Positions 19,625-29,196 of a stretch of 64,000 bases of DNA are shown here, one piece after another. Both the position numbers and the translations under genes were made by a program. This DNA is from Heyndrickxia shackletonii. Lineage in GTDB: Bacteria > Bacillota > Bacilli > Bacillales > Bacillaceae_C. The stretch lies in NCBI RefSeq assembly GCF_001420715.1, contig NZ_LJJC01000006.1, forward strand, positions 322,548-386,547, given 5' to 3'. Positions within the stretch are counted from its first letter, which is position 1, and every line of letters starts with the position of its first letter. Under the pieces are notes generated by a model. It was not told the origin of the DNA, made no database searches, and worked only from the letters and a program-made list of their open reading frames with translations.

Positions 19625-19640
19625 CAAAAATGTCACATGC
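19617..19640 (+). promoter_or_regulatory. BceR-type operator before the ABC genes
   Basis: GCATGTGACA-AAAA-TGTCACATGC is a perfect 10 bp inverted repeat containing TGACA-N4-TGTCA, close to the BceR-like consensus TNACA-N4-TGTAA. It overlaps the kinase stop and lies about 50 bp upstream of a TATAAT at 19690-19695. It is followed by TTTTC, so a weak terminator role is possible too. Confidence 0.7.
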
Positions 19641-19689
19641 TTTTCTCATTTGTTCGTTCAATCGAAGGATAACAAAATAAAGGCTCTTT

Positions 19690-19695
19690 TATAAT
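19690..19695 (+). promoter_or_regulatory. -10 box of the bceAB-like promoter
   Basis: TATAAT lies 30 bases upstream of the ATPase start, with no good -35, as expected for an activator-dependent promoter driven from the palindrome at 19617-19640. Confidence 0.5.
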
Positions 19696-19725
19696 AGAAC
19701 TATCAAATCCAAGGAGCGAGTCAAT

Positions 19726-20487
19726 ATGAAAATATTAGATGCAACGAACATATATAAAATCTACGGAAATAAATTCAATAAACAGGAAGTATTAAAGGGT
19801 ATCGATATTAGTGTATACAAAGGGGAGTTTGTCAGTATCATGGGCCCGTCCGGTTCTGGAAAAACTACCTTACTTAATGTCCTTTCCTCCATCGATCGAG
19901 TGAGTAATGGAACCATTAGAATTGAAGGAAAAGATATGACTCAGATGAAAGAAAAACAATTAGCCGGATTCAGAAAAAATCATTTGGGCTTTATCTTTCA
20001 AGATTATAATTTACTAGATACTCTGACCGTCAAAGAAAATATCCTTTTACCTTTATCCATTACAAAGGTACCGAAAAAAGAAGCAGAACAAAAATTTAAA
20101 GAGGTAGCGACTGATCTCGGTATTTATGAAATCAAAGATAAATATCCAAACGAAATTTCCGGCGGTCAGAAACAACGCACCTCTGCTGCTAGATCGTTTA
20201 TTCATGAACCAAGCATTATTTTTGCGGACGAACCAACCGGTGCACTCGATTCAAAATCTGCTTCTGACTTATTAAATAAGCTTAGTAGCTTAAATGAGAA
20301 GCGTAAAGCTACGATTCTCATGGTTACACACGATCCAGTCGCGGCGAGCTATTGCAGCAGAGTTATTTTTATTAAAGATGGAAAAATCTTCACACAGCTA
20401 AATAAAGGGGAAGAAACTAGACAACAATTCTTTAATGACATCATGAAAACACAGGCTGTATTAGGTGGTGTACAAAATGAGTATTAA
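19726..20487 (+). CDS. BceA-like ABC transporter ATPase
   Basis: 253-residue ATPase of the MacB/BceA type with Walker [11 protein letters not shown]-loop [10 protein letters not shown], signature SGGQKQR and Walker [16 protein letters not shown]. Together with the following permease it forms a detoxification and flux-sensing transporter for cell-wall-active peptides. The ATG follows AAGGAGCGAGTCAAT. It overlaps the permease gene by 11 bases. Confidence 0.93.
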   Translation: MKILDATNIYKIYGNKFNKQEVLKGIDISVYKGEFVSIMGPSGSGKTTLLNVLSSIDRVSNGTIRIEGKDMTQMKEKQLAGFRKNHLGFIFQDYNLLDTLTVKENILLPLSITKVPKKEAEQKFKEVATDLGIYEIKDKYPNEISGGQKQRTSAARSFIHEPSIIFADEPTGALDSKSASDLLNKLSSLNEKRKATILMVTHDPVAASYCSRVIFIKDGKIFTQLNKGEETRQQFFNDIMKTQAVLGGVQNEY

Positions 20488-22420
20488 TCAGCTCATGCTT
20501 CGCAACCTAAAAAAGAATGTTAAGAATTATTATCTCTATGTCTTTGCTTTAATTTTTAGTGTCGCCCTGTATTTCGCATTTGTCACACTGCAATATGATC
20601 CATCTATGGATGAAGCAAAAGGTTCGGTTAAAGGAGCTGCAGCATTGAAAGCAGCATCCATTCTGCTAGTTGCAATTGTTGCTATCTTTCTTTTATATGC
20701 AAATAAGCTTTTTATGAAACGCCGCAGCAAAGAAATTGGTTTATTTCAGTTGATTGGAATGACAAAGACTGGAATATTCCGCCTTATGAGTGCCGAAAAC
20801 TTCCTTCTTTATTACGGCTCCCTAATAATTGGAACTTTTATAGGGTTTTCCTGTTCGAAATTAGTCATGATGATATTATTTAAAATTACGGGTGTAAGAA
20901 CGAATGCAACCCTTCATTTTTCCATTGAGGCAATGATTCAAACTCTTATCGTCTTCAGTGTCATTTACTTGGTTATCTTGTTGATAAACTATGTTTATAT
21001 TAAAAGACAAACAATCCTGTCCTTATTCAGGGTAATTTCCTCAACAGAAGGAAAAGTTAAAAAGATAAGCGTTTTTCAAATGATTATCGGGGTAATCGGC
21101 ATTGTTTTCATCGTTTCGGGCTATTATGTCTCATCGAAATTATTCGGCGGTAACTTTACAACTATAAATGAATTATTTATCGCCATGATTTTTATTCTTG
21201 GTTCCGTTATTATTGGTACCTATCTATTTTATAAAGGCTCTGTTACATTCATCACCAATATGGTTAGGAAAAGTAAAGGTGGTTATTTAAATATTAATGA
21301 GGTATTATCGTTATCATCCATTATGTTTCGGATGAAATCAAACGCCTTATTATTAACAATTATTACAACCGTGTCTGCGCTTGCCATTGGTCTTTTATCA
21401 TTAAGCTATATTTCTTACTATTCAGCAGAGAAAAGCGCCAAAAACAATGCTCCGGCCAATTTTTCCATGACAACCAGCAAGGATGCTAAACAGTTCGAGG
21501 ACGCTTTATCGGCAAAGAATATTCCTTATAATGAAAAAAGGATCCCTGTCCTTTATGCTGATATTAATGTTAAGGATATCATGGAGACAAGTTTAAAAGA
21601 ACTTAACTTTGATCCGAATGTTATGACTCTAGCTGTCATCAGTGACGAAGCGGTATCCAACCTCCATTTGTCAAAGGATGAATCCATCTTTATGGGGAAT
21701 AGCGGTGTACTTGGAAAAGTGATATCCTTCAAAGATTCCGGACATATTAAACTACGTGGAAAAAGCCAGACCTATACTCTGAAATATTCAGGAATAATAG
21801 ACGAATCGATTCTTCCATACAATTTCACGAGTGGAAGTTTACCAGTAGCCGTTGTAGACAAAACCGTTTTTGAGCAATTAAAGACAGATCTTAATCCTAA
21901 GATTCAAAAAAAATCTCTTTATATTGGAATTGATATAAAGGATAGAGACAATATTGAAAAGGCAGATAACATTTTCAATAAGTTGCGCCTCAATGAGAAG
22001 TCCGATAATCTATCTCGTTATGAAATAAGCAACAGCCAGAAACAAATCATGGGACTCGCTATGTTTATCGTTGGTTTCCTTGGATTAACCTTTTTAATCA
22101 CATCTGGATGCATTCTTTATTTTAAACAAATGGATGAAAGTGAAGACGAAAGGCCAAACTATACCATTCTGAGAAAACTTGGTTTCACTCAAGGAGATTT
22201 ATTAAAAGGTATTCAAGCAAAGCAAATCTTTAATTTTGGTATCCCTTTAGCCATCGGACTTCTCCATAGTTATTTTGCTGTAAAATCCGGCTGGTTCCTA
22301 TTTGGCACCGAACTCTGGACACCAATGATTGCGGTCATGCTTCTATACACTGTCTTATACTCCATTTTCGGGGTACTATCAGTTCTCTATTATAAAAAGG
22401 TGATTAAAGGAGCACTTTAA
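20477..22420 (+). CDS. BceB-like ABC transporter permease
   Basis: 647 residues. Ten TM helices are expected: an FtsX-like block near 55-165, further spans to about 310, a large extracellular region about 320-530 between later helices (the BceB signature domain that contacts peptide antibiotics and the kinase), then three C-terminal spans. [18 protein letters not shown] is the typical FtsX/MacB loop. The start at 20477 is preceded by GGTGGTGTACAAA. Which antibiotic it protects against cannot be read from sequence. Confidence 0.92.
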   Translation: MSINQLMLRNLKKNVKNYYLYVFALIFSVALYFAFVTLQYDPSMDEAKGSVKGAAALKAASILLVAIVAIFLLYANKLFMKRRSKEIGLFQLIGMTKTGIFRLMSAENFLLYYGSLIIGTFIGFSCSKLVMMILFKITGVRTNATLHFSIEAMIQTLIVFSVIYLVILLINYVYIKRQTILSLFRVISSTEGKVKKISVFQMIIGVIGIVFIVSGYYVSSKLFGGNFTTINELFIAMIFILGSVIIGTYLFYKGSVTFITNMVRKSKGGYLNINEVLSLSSIMFRMKSNALLLTIITTVSALAIGLLSLSYISYYSAEKSAKNNAPANFSMTTSKDAKQFEDALSAKNIPYNEKRIPVLYADINVKDIMETSLKELNFDPNVMTLAVISDEAVSNLHLSKDESIFMGNSGVLGKVISFKDSGHIKLRGKSQTYTLKYSGIIDESILPYNFTSGSLPVAVVDKTVFEQLKTDLNPKIQKKSLYIGIDIKDRDNIEKADNIFNKLRLNEKSDNLSRYEISNSQKQIMGLAMFIVGFLGLTFLITSGCILYFKQMDESEDERPNYTILRKLGFTQGDLLKGIQAKQIFNFGIPLAIGLLHSYFAVKSGWFLFGTELWTPMIAVMLLYTVLYSIFGVLSVLYYKKVIKGAL

Positions 22421-22431
22421 TCCACATTGCT

Positions 22432-22459
22432 AACGGGACAGAATTCTGTCCCGTTTTTT
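22432..22459 (+). terminator. Terminator after the Bce-like operon
   Basis: AACGGGACAG-AATT-CTGTCCCGTT is a perfect 10 bp hairpin followed by TTTTA. Confidence 0.93.
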
Positions 22460-22508
22460 ATTACACTTACGACTTCATTTTTAAACAATCTTATTTACAG
22501 TAAAAAAA

Positions 22509-22571
22509 GTTACTCTATAAAGTAACAATTTGTTGCTCCTCAGAGTAATATATATTACCATATAAAGTAAA
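22509..22571 (+). promoter_or_regulatory. Operator-like array upstream of the HTH/F1-beta-like gene
   Basis: GTTACTCTATAAAGTAAC (22509-22526) and ATTACCATATAAAGTAAA (22554-22571) are two related 18-mers 45 bp apart. Between them lies the perfect palindrome GTAATATATATTAC (22545-22558). All are built from TTAC/GTAA arms. The array ends just before the ribosome binding site and is probably bound by the HTH protein encoded downstream. Confidence 0.7.
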
Positions 22572-22583
22572 AAGGTGTAAATA

Positions 22584-23627
22584 TTGGATAATTTAAGGTT
22601 AAACGTTTCATTATTGCGAAGGAGAGTTCCAAACCTTACGAGTGCAGCTAAATCAATGGGCTTACGTCCAGCCACTGTATCCAATCTGTGTACCGGGAAA
22701 ATTCCAATTGAACGTGCTGAAGTACGGACATTAGTTGCCCTCGCATCATTAGCCCAATGCAGTTTAGATGAGTTGATATTAAGAGGAGAGTCTGTCGAGA
22801 TGATTGAAACTAAAATTAAAACATTAGATTTATTTGCACCTATTGCCAAGGGAGGAACAGTCGGATTAGTAGCTCGTCCTGGCATGGGACAGCTGGTATT
22901 ACTTGGAGAATTATTCTATAGACTCAAGAACGATGGGTATTCCGTTATTTTACTAAAACCCGAAGAAAACCATCCTGAATTAAATGATATTACGGAATAT
23001 GCGGATGTCGTAGTGGACTCTATCGAAAAAGCTTATGAGCAAATCATCACCTTAGGTGCAAATCAAGATATTATTTTTACCGCGGATCGCTCTCATGTAC
23101 TGACAGGGGAAATATTTAATCTCCAAGACCAATTACATACTGCAAATATTCAAACAGTAACCACATTTCTGCTTGATTTAAAAGGGGCGGTGGTTGATGA
23201 AGATCTTCCTTATGGTCCTTTGGAAACATTATTGTATTTTGACGCAGACCTCGCAGCCCGACATAGTTTCCCGGCCATAAACCCAATTTACTCCACATCA
23301 TCCGTTTTGGAGGGGGCACATCTGGACCAAAACCATCTTTTTATTCAACAAAGAGCACAAAAACTGTTGCGTCGCTACCGAGAACTACGCTCGTTAGTGA
23401 ATGTAAGAGGACTTGAGGCAATTCCAACAGCTGAAAAAGAAACCTACCATAGAGGAGAACGATTAGAAGCATATTTTACCCAGCCTTTTTATGTAGCAGA
23501 AACTTACTCCGGAATAAAAGGAGAATCAGTAGATATTAATACTACCTTAAATGATGTTCGCAAAATATTAGATGGTGGGGCTGATTCTGCGGATTTAAAA
23601 TCATTAACTTATATAGGTAAACTCTAA
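22584..23627 (+). CDS. XRE-like HTH fused to a degenerate F1-ATPase beta-subunit-like domain
   Basis: 347 residues. Residues about 1-70 form a Cro/XRE-like HTH (LTSAAKSMGLRPATVSNLCTG, then EVRTLVALASLAQCSLDEL). From about residue 75 the sequence follows the ATP synthase beta subunit: KTLDLFAPIAKGGTVGL where beta has the lead into its P-loop, a middle part, then PLETLLYFDADLAARHSFPAINPIYSTSSVL, the QRAQKLLRRYRELR helix, QPFYVAE, and a final KILDGGADSADLKSLTYIGKL. The P-loop GGAGVGKT is replaced by ARPGMGQL, lacking the catalytic Lys, and the N-terminal beta barrel is absent. Starts at TTG after AAAAGGTG. Probably a DNA-binding regulator using an inactive nucleotide-binding scaffold; function unknown. 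Confidence 0.8.
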   Translation: MDNLRLNVSLLRRRVPNLTSAAKSMGLRPATVSNLCTGKIPIERAEVRTLVALASLAQCSLDELILRGESVEMIETKIKTLDLFAPIAKGGTVGLVARPGMGQLVLLGELFYRLKNDGYSVILLKPEENHPELNDITEYADVVVDSIEKAYEQIITLGANQDIIFTADRSHVLTGEIFNLQDQLHTANIQTVTTFLLDLKGAVVDEDLPYGPLETLLYFDADLAARHSFPAINPIYSTSSVLEGAHLDQNHLFIQQRAQKLLRRYRELRSLVNVRGLEAIPTAEKETYHRGERLEAYFTQPFYVAETYSGIKGESVDINTTLNDVRKILDGGADSADLKSLTYIGKL

Positions 23628-23633
23628 TTTAAA

Positions 23634-23668
23634 AAAAGAGGTGTTACTTAAACCGTAACATCTCTTTT
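23634..23668. terminator. Bidirectional terminator
   Basis: AAAAGAGGTGTTAC and GTAACATCTCTTTT form a 14 bp stem with loop TTAAACC. It serves the plus-strand HTH/F1-beta gene and overlaps the end of the minus-strand GGDEF-EAL gene. Confidence 0.88.
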
Positions 23669-25642
23669 CACATATTTTGAAATCTCTTTATTCTCCATCG
23701 GTCTTCCATAGAAAAAACCTTGCATAACGTAACATCCAAGCTGAGTCAACAAATCAATATGTTCCTGCTGTTCAACACCTTCTGCAATTACTTCTAAGTG
23801 AAGATTTTCAGCCATCAAGATAATCGCTTGGATGATCGCGCGTTTGCTTGGATTGTCTAAATCAAATGTAAATAACCGATCTAATTTAATGGCATCCATA
23901 GGTATCTTATCTAATAATCCGATTGAAGAATATCCTGTTCCGAAGTCATCCATTGATACTTTAACTCCCATATCACGAATAATTTCCAGTTGTCGAATAA
24001 TATCATTTATGTCGTAAAAAACCATAGATTCCGTGATTTCAAGTTCAAGAAAATGCGGGTCCAAGTCTACCTTTTCTAATAAATTCCCGATTAATTCTGT
24101 TAATTGATCCGTTTCAAAAAGACGAACGGACAAATTGACAGAAACAGGCTGTACTAGTCCTTGAGATTGCCAAGATTTGCATTGCATACAGGCCTCTTCT
24201 ATTATCCACCTAGTAATTGGAATAATTTGTCCGGTCTCTTCCGCAATCGGAATAAATTCTCCAGGTGAAACGACTCCCAATCTAGGATGATTCCACCGGA
24301 TTAACGCTTCAAATCCAAATAACTTATTGGTTTTGACGTTCCATTTCGGTTGATAAACGATGTAGAATTGGTTATGCTCGAGTGCATTTTGCAAATCCTT
24401 TTCTAATTCCATTTTCCTGACTTCTTGAATCCCCATTTCATTGGTATAAACACAATACTGGTTCTTTCCTAATCCCTTTGCCTTATACATGGCTGTGTCA
24501 GCTGATTTTAACAATTCTGAACGATTTAATTCCTGAATCGAACCGATGCTTATGCCGATACTCCCCGTCACATATAACTCATTTCCGTTAATCCGATAAA
24601 CCTCTTTAATACTTTGCAACACCTGTTTTGCCAGCTTTTCGGCTTTTTCCAAACTACAATCTTTTAAAATAATTAAGAATTCATCCCCTCCAATGCGAAA
24701 TGCTTGCTGATCCCTTCGAATGAATTTCCGCAAGCGATTCCCTACTTCATGTACAAGTAAATCTCCAACATCATGACCAAGTGTATCGTTAATAGCTTTG
24801 AACTGATCCAAATCCAAAAACAAAACGCCAATCGTTTCCGTTCCGACATATGTATTAAAAAAGCGGTTCATTTCATTACGATTGGGCAAGCCTGTAATGG
24901 AATCTTGATAAGCGAGCTTCTCCAGCACATGCCGATCAAAAAACATTGCACCCCATGAAATGAATAAAATAAGAAAAATCATTACTGTAACGCCATATAA
25001 AAGAAAAAAATCCATTGAATGGTTTTGTTCCATCATCATACCCGAAATATGATGAAATCTTGCAGCCTTCATTCCAGTATAGTGCATACCACAAATAGCA
25101 AAGCCCATAACGACGGCAGACAACCACTTCAGCCAGCTGGATGAGGATTGATTTCGAAATCGAAGAAATAAAAATAGCGCAGCATAAGAAGCAACAAAAG
25201 CGATTATTGCCGATAATATCCACAAAGTTTTATCATAACTAAGCCCCATTGGCATAATCATTGCTTTCATTCCTACATAATGCATCGTTACGATACCGCT
25301 TCCCATAATAAATCCGCCAATAACCAGTTGATACCTGTTAATGTCTTTTGGCATAGTGATATAAAATGCAATAAAAGAGGAAATGACACTTGCTAACATA
25401 GAGAGCAAAGTAAATCCAACGTCATATTTTACAGGAGCATTTAAATGGAAAGCTAGCATTCCAACAAAATGCATGGACCAAACGCCGCTTCCCATAACCA
25501 ACGCACCTGCTATAAGCCAAAACCATCGGCTCTTCCCATTTGCATGCGAAATTTTTGCCGCTATATTTAAAGCTGAAAACGATGCTAATATCGCAATAAC
25601 TATAGATAGTATAACGATATAAATGTTATAACTTCCTTCCAT
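23648..25642 (-). CDS. MHYT-GGDEF-EAL cyclic-di-GMP signalling protein
   Basis: 664-residue membrane protein. The N-terminal about 235 residues form an MHYT sensor with seven spans and three copies of the M-H-x-x-G-M motif (SMHFVGM, TMHYVGM, GMHYTGM), thought to bind copper and sense O2, CO or NO. Then GGDEF about 265-430 (FRIGGDEFLIIL, intact) and EAL about 440-690 (FGFEALIRWNHP, then DDFGTGYSS), also intact. It may both make and degrade c-di-GMP. The start MEGSYN at 25642 matches MHYT proteins; an AAGGAG lies 15 bases upstream, and a longer 702-residue form is possible. No neighbour suggests a specific pathway. Confidence 0.92.
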   Translation of the reverse strand: MEGSYNIYIVILSIVIAILASFSALNIAAKISHANGKSRWFWLIAGALVMGSGVWSMHFVGMLAFHLNAPVKYDVGFTLLSMLASVISSFIAFYITMPKDINRYQLVIGGFIMGSGIVTMHYVGMKAMIMPMGLSYDKTLWILSAIIAFVASYAALFLFLRFRNQSSSSWLKWLSAVVMGFAICGMHYTGMKAARFHHISGMMMEQNHSMDFFLLYGVTVMIFLILFISWGAMFFDRHVLEKLAYQDSITGLPNRNEMNRFFNTYVGTETIGVLFLDLDQFKAINDTLGHDVGDLLVHEVGNRLRKFIRRDQQAFRIGGDEFLIILKDCSLEKAEKLAKQVLQSIKEVYRINGNELYVTGSIGISIGSIQELNRSELLKSADTAMYKAKGLGKNQYCVYTNEMGIQEVRKMELEKDLQNALEHNQFYIVYQPKWNVKTNKLFGFEALIRWNHPRLGVVSPGEFIPIAEETGQIIPITRWIIEEACMQCKSWQSQGLVQPVSVNLSVRLFETDQLTELIGNLLEKVDLDPHFLELEITESMVFYDINDIIRQLEIIRDMGVKVSMDDFGTGYSSIGLLDKIPMDAIKLDRLFTFDLDNPSKRAIIQAIILMAENLHLEVIAEGVEQQEHIDLLTQLGCYVMQGFFYGRPMENKEISKYVKRDVTV

Positions 25643-26480
25643 GATGATTGTTTTCCACTCCTTTAAGATAATCAGTTTTTCATATACTTGATGCATTGTC
25701 AAAGTTTTCAATCCAGATAGAAGGGTATTCCAATCCATAAAAATATTACAAACCAAATGTATCCAAATTAGTGTAACTAAACATTATTTCAATAAAATAA
25801 TCTCCCTCTGCTTCTCCTTTTGTAACTTACCCTCAAATAGAAATTTTTTTTCTTTAGTTAGCAATAACTAGATTACTATTTCATATTTTTGTTTCTATTG
25901 TCTATCTTGTTTCACGGTTTATATCCTACAAATTAATTATGCTATACAATAATCTACAATTTCTTGCATCTTTTTCAAAAACTTTCCATTAATCTTATCT
26001 GTAAACGAAACAAGTAGAAATTAGGTCACACCGGTTGCCCCTATTTTTGCCTTCATTAATTTTCCCTCACAATAATATAGGGACACATAGTAGAAAGGAT
26101 AATATTTATCTCCTACATTTGTAAATTAGTAATGAGTAAAATCTTTTAAAATATTTATAATAAATTCGAAGATAGAAATAAACAGGTAATTAAATGGATA
26201 GGAAATAAATGAAGATGAATTATGGTACATTTTGAAGATAAAACGATAAAATCAACATTCGATTATTAAACTTGATGTTAAGAGGATAGTTTATTGCTTG
26301 CAACTTGTTATCCCTTTTTGTTTGTAGGGAATGCTCCATGGCTATATATCATATACGCAGAGCCTGTTAAAAACCGTTAATGTTAATAAATAGATGAAAA
26401 AAAATAATTCCCTTACTTGTTGTAAGCATGGGAATTATTTTTTCATTTATCAGGAATCTACCTGCTCAAAAAACAACAAT
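25643..26480. other. Long AT-rich gap
   Basis: I see no convincing gene on either strand in these 838 bases. The 5' UTR and promoter of the MHYT gene must lie near 25650-25800, and a bidirectional terminator is at 26398-26444. Confidence 0.5.
26398..26444. terminator. Terminator after ung
   Basis: AAAATAATTCCC (26401-26412) pairs with GGGAATTATTTT (26430-26441), with an inner TTAC/GTAA stem and A or T runs on both sides. It ends the minus-strand ung transcript. Confidence 0.85.
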
Positions 26481-27161
26481 CTATAAATTTGGTATTTGCC
26501 AATCAATCTCCTCCATCCCAATTTCCCGTAAAATAGCATTTGTCCGGGAAAATGGTCTGCTGCCAAAAAATCCTCGATTGACTGAAAACGGGCTTGGATG
26601 AGGAGACTTAATAATGAAATGCCTGGATGAAGTAATCAATTGTTGTTTTGCCTGAGCAAAATTCCCCCAAAGGATAAACACAACTGGTGTCTCCCTTTGA
26701 TTCAATGTTTCAATAACTTTGTCAGTAAAAATGTCCCAACCAAGACCTTTATGAGAGTTTGGGGTTCCCGCCCGGACGGTTAAAACTGCATTAAGCATTA
26801 AAACTCCTTGCTCGGCCCACTTTACAAGGTAACCATTATTGGGGATATAGCATCCCAAATCAGTATGCAGTTCCTTATAAATATTTTGTAATGATGGAGG
26901 AATTTTAACTCCAGGTTTAACAGAAAAACTTAATCCGTGGGCCTGTCCCGGACCATGATAAGGATCTTGGCCAATAATGACGACTTTCGTATCGTTATAC
27001 GAAGTTAAATGAAGCGCGTTAAATATATCATAACGGTCCGGATAAATCACTCTCGTTTGATATTCTTCGTGCAAATGCTTCCTTAAATGTTGATAATACG
27101 GTTTCTCAAACTCTTCTTCAAGTAAAGGTGCCCAATCATTTTTTAAAATAGCCATCGCCAT
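26481..27161 (-). CDS. ung: Uracil-DNA glycosylase, family 1
   Basis: Excises uracil from DNA in base-excision repair. About 226 residues with the water-activating motif GQDPYHG (catalytic Asp), FKGL-type segment [26 protein letters not shown] and the minor-groove intercalation loop [15 protein letters not shown]. It starts [10 protein letters not shown]; the second ATG six bases later is equally possible, and an upstream ATG would add ten non-conserved residues. Length is normal. No operon partner. Confidence 0.95.
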   Translation of the reverse strand: MAMAILKNDWAPLLEEEFEKPYYQHLRKHLHEEYQTRVIYPDRYDIFNALHLTSYNDTKVVIIGQDPYHGPGQAHGLSFSVKPGVKIPPSLQNIYKELHTDLGCYIPNNGYLVKWAEQGVLMLNAVLTVRAGTPNSHKGLGWDIFTDKVIETLNQRETPVVFILWGNFAQAKQQLITSSRHFIIKSPHPSPFSVNRGFFGSRPFSRTNAILREIGMEEIDWQIPNL

Positions 27162-27260
27162 TCCACACTCGTTTCTATAATGGTTAACCATTTCATTATA
27201 GAAGTGAGTATTTCGAATATCAACGAAAAGATAAAGCTTCTATACCACATAAAGCTTTAT

Positions 27261-28082
27261 TTACATCATTTTAACATATGGCCACTTACCTTCTGAAATA
27301 AGGCGATTAATTCTTTCAATTAATGGAGGCAGTTCGCTCATTGACCTGATTGTAAAATCAGCCCCATTTTGTAAAAAGGTTTGTTCCGTTTTCAAGATGA
27401 CTTTCTCTTGAGCTGATTCGGATAGAGCATTAAATTCATCTATGCTTAGTCCCATTTCGGAGCTGCCAATAATAACACCTACTGACCAAACTCCTGCATT
27501 AACCGCCTCTTTTATATCTGAGATTGTATCTCCGACTTTTACTACCTTCCATGATGCCGATAAATTCAATGCTTCTATGTTTCGATAAATCATATATGGA
27601 TATGGTCTACCTAGAGAATTTGTTTCATCAGGAGTAATATAAAAATCTGGACTATAACCTTTTTTCCATGCATTTGGAACAACAACATCCATCATCGTTT
27701 GTGTATATCCTGTTGTTGAACCGATTTTCAAACCTTGGCTTCTTAATGTTTGTACAGTCTCTATAACCTCTGGAATTGGATCTGTATAATCTATTAAAGA
27801 AGACATGAGTGAAGGTTCGAATTCAGCATATAAGTTCTCAACATCTTTTTCATTGAACTCTCTTCCAAATTTTTCACTCCATAAAGCAGAAATTCTAGGC
27901 ATCGACAACATGGCGCGAATATGGTCTATCTTAAGCATTCCCATGGGTGCTCTTGCTTCCTCCATTGTTACATCAATACCTGCTTTTTTAAATATATCCA
28001 TAAAAACATTTACAGGTGCAAAACAACCAAAATCAACTGTTGTCCCTGCCCAATCCAAAATGACTCCTTCAATCTTAATCAT
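27261..28082 (-). CDS. phnX: Phosphonoacetaldehyde hydrolase (phosphonatase)
   Basis: Second step of 2-aminoethylphosphonate degradation: phosphonoacetaldehyde to acetaldehyde plus phosphate. 273 residues of the HAD superfamily: nucleophile Asp in LDWAGTTVDFG, cap lysine forming the Schiff base in APMGMLKIDHI, KIGSTTGYT, and the acidic loop VKVGDTISDI. The start overlaps the phnW stop by four bases (ATGA), indicating translational coupling. Confidence 0.96.
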   Translation of the reverse strand: MIKIEGVILDWAGTTVDFGCFAPVNVFMDIFKKAGIDVTMEEARAPMGMLKIDHIRAMLSMPRISALWSEKFGREFNEKDVENLYAEFEPSLMSSLIDYTDPIPEVIETVQTLRSQGLKIGSTTGYTQTMMDVVVPNAWKKGYSPDFYITPDETNSLGRPYPYMIYRNIEALNLSASWKVVKVGDTISDIKEAVNAGVWSVGVIIGSSEMGLSIDEFNALSESAQEKVILKTEQTFLQNGADFTIRSMSELPPLIERINRLISEGKWPYVKMM

Positions 28083-29173
28083 TTGGCCATCACTCCCATA
28101 TATTCTTCAATAATATTACATAATGTTTGTATATCTTCCTCATGAATTTCACCAATATTCCCAATACGGAATGTATCTACATCCGTTAACTTTCCTGGGT
28201 AGAGGACAAAACCTCTCTCTTTTACATAGGAATAAAAGTCTTCAAAATTGAATTGTTCGTTTGGAAAAAGAAAGGTAGTGATAATCGGTGATTGTTTTTC
28301 TTCCGCGATATAGGCATGAATTCCTACTTTTTCAAGTCTTTCTCTTAAAATTCGATTATTATTTTGGTAGCGCGCATGTCTAGCTGGAATGCCGCCCTCT
28401 TCTATTAATTCATCCATTGCTTTTGAAAAAGCCGCAACTACATGTGTTGGTGAAGTGTACCTCCATTTCCCGTCGTTCTCCATTTCCTTCCATTGATCAT
28501 ATAAATCTAGTGATAAACTTCGAGAATTCCCTTCACAAGTTAATAGTTTCTCCAGTTTTGCAATGACAAAACCAAATCCTGGCACACCTTGAATACATTT
28601 ATTGGCACTGCTTATTAAATAATCAATTCCAAGGGCAGGAACATTGATTTCCATTCCACCGAAACTGCTCATTGCATCAATGATTAGTGTTTTACCATAA
28701 CTCTTGGACAGGTTTGCAACCACTTCAATCGGATTTAATATCCCTGTCGTTGTTTCACAATGAACCATAATTATATGTGTAATTTCTTGGTCTTCATCTA
28801 AAATACTCCTTAATTCCGCTTCATTTGGATATTCATTATATGGAATACTATACTCTCTGAATGTAAGACCAATGTATTTCGCCATTTTTACAATTCGTTC
28901 ACCATATGCACCGTTTGTAATGATTAATGACTTGTCATGATCCGTTATAGCAGTATTCATTACAGATTCAACGGCGAAGGTACCACTTCCTTGCATTAAT
29001 ACAACGGTATACTCTTCGTTCGTAGCACCTGCAAGTGCAAGAAGTTGTGATCTTATTTTTTGCGTAATATCTTTATAGTCTTGATCCCAAGTACAACGAT
29101 CAAAAAGCATCTCCTCTTTAACAGATTTAGTAGTAGTCAATGGACCTGGTGTCAAAAGTTTATAGTTATTCAT
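28079..29173 (-). CDS. phnW: 2-aminoethylphosphonate--pyruvate transaminase
   Basis: PLP enzyme that converts AEP plus pyruvate to phosphonoacetaldehyde plus alanine. 364 residues: LLTPGPLTTTKSVKEEML at the N-terminus, MQGSGTFAVESV, IDAMSSFGG with the PLP-pyridine Asp, and ISSANKCIQGVPGFGFV with the PLP-binding Lys. It lies 23 bp downstream of the binding-protein gene and upstream of phnX in one operon. Confidence 0.96.
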   Translation of the reverse strand: MNNYKLLTPGPLTTTKSVKEEMLFDRCTWDQDYKDITQKIRSQLLALAGATNEEYTVVLMQGSGTFAVESVMNTAITDHDKSLIITNGAYGERIVKMAKYIGLTFREYSIPYNEYPNEAELRSILDEDQEITHIIMVHCETTTGILNPIEVVANLSKSYGKTLIIDAMSSFGGMEINVPALGIDYLISSANKCIQGVPGFGFVIAKLEKLLTCEGNSRSLSLDLYDQWKEMENDGKWRYTSPTHVVAAFSKAMDELIEEGGIPARHARYQNNNRILRERLEKVGIHAYIAEEKQSPIITTFLFPNEQFNFEDFYSYVKERGFVLYPGKLTDVDTFRIGNIGEIHEEDIQTLCNIIEEYMGVMAK

Positions 29174-29196
29174 GTTCCCTACGCTCCTTCATCCCT

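Noticed and set aside
25643-26480. Hidden gene in the 0.84 kb gap
   Set aside because: Candidate starts in this AT-rich gap terminate within a few codons and lack RBS.
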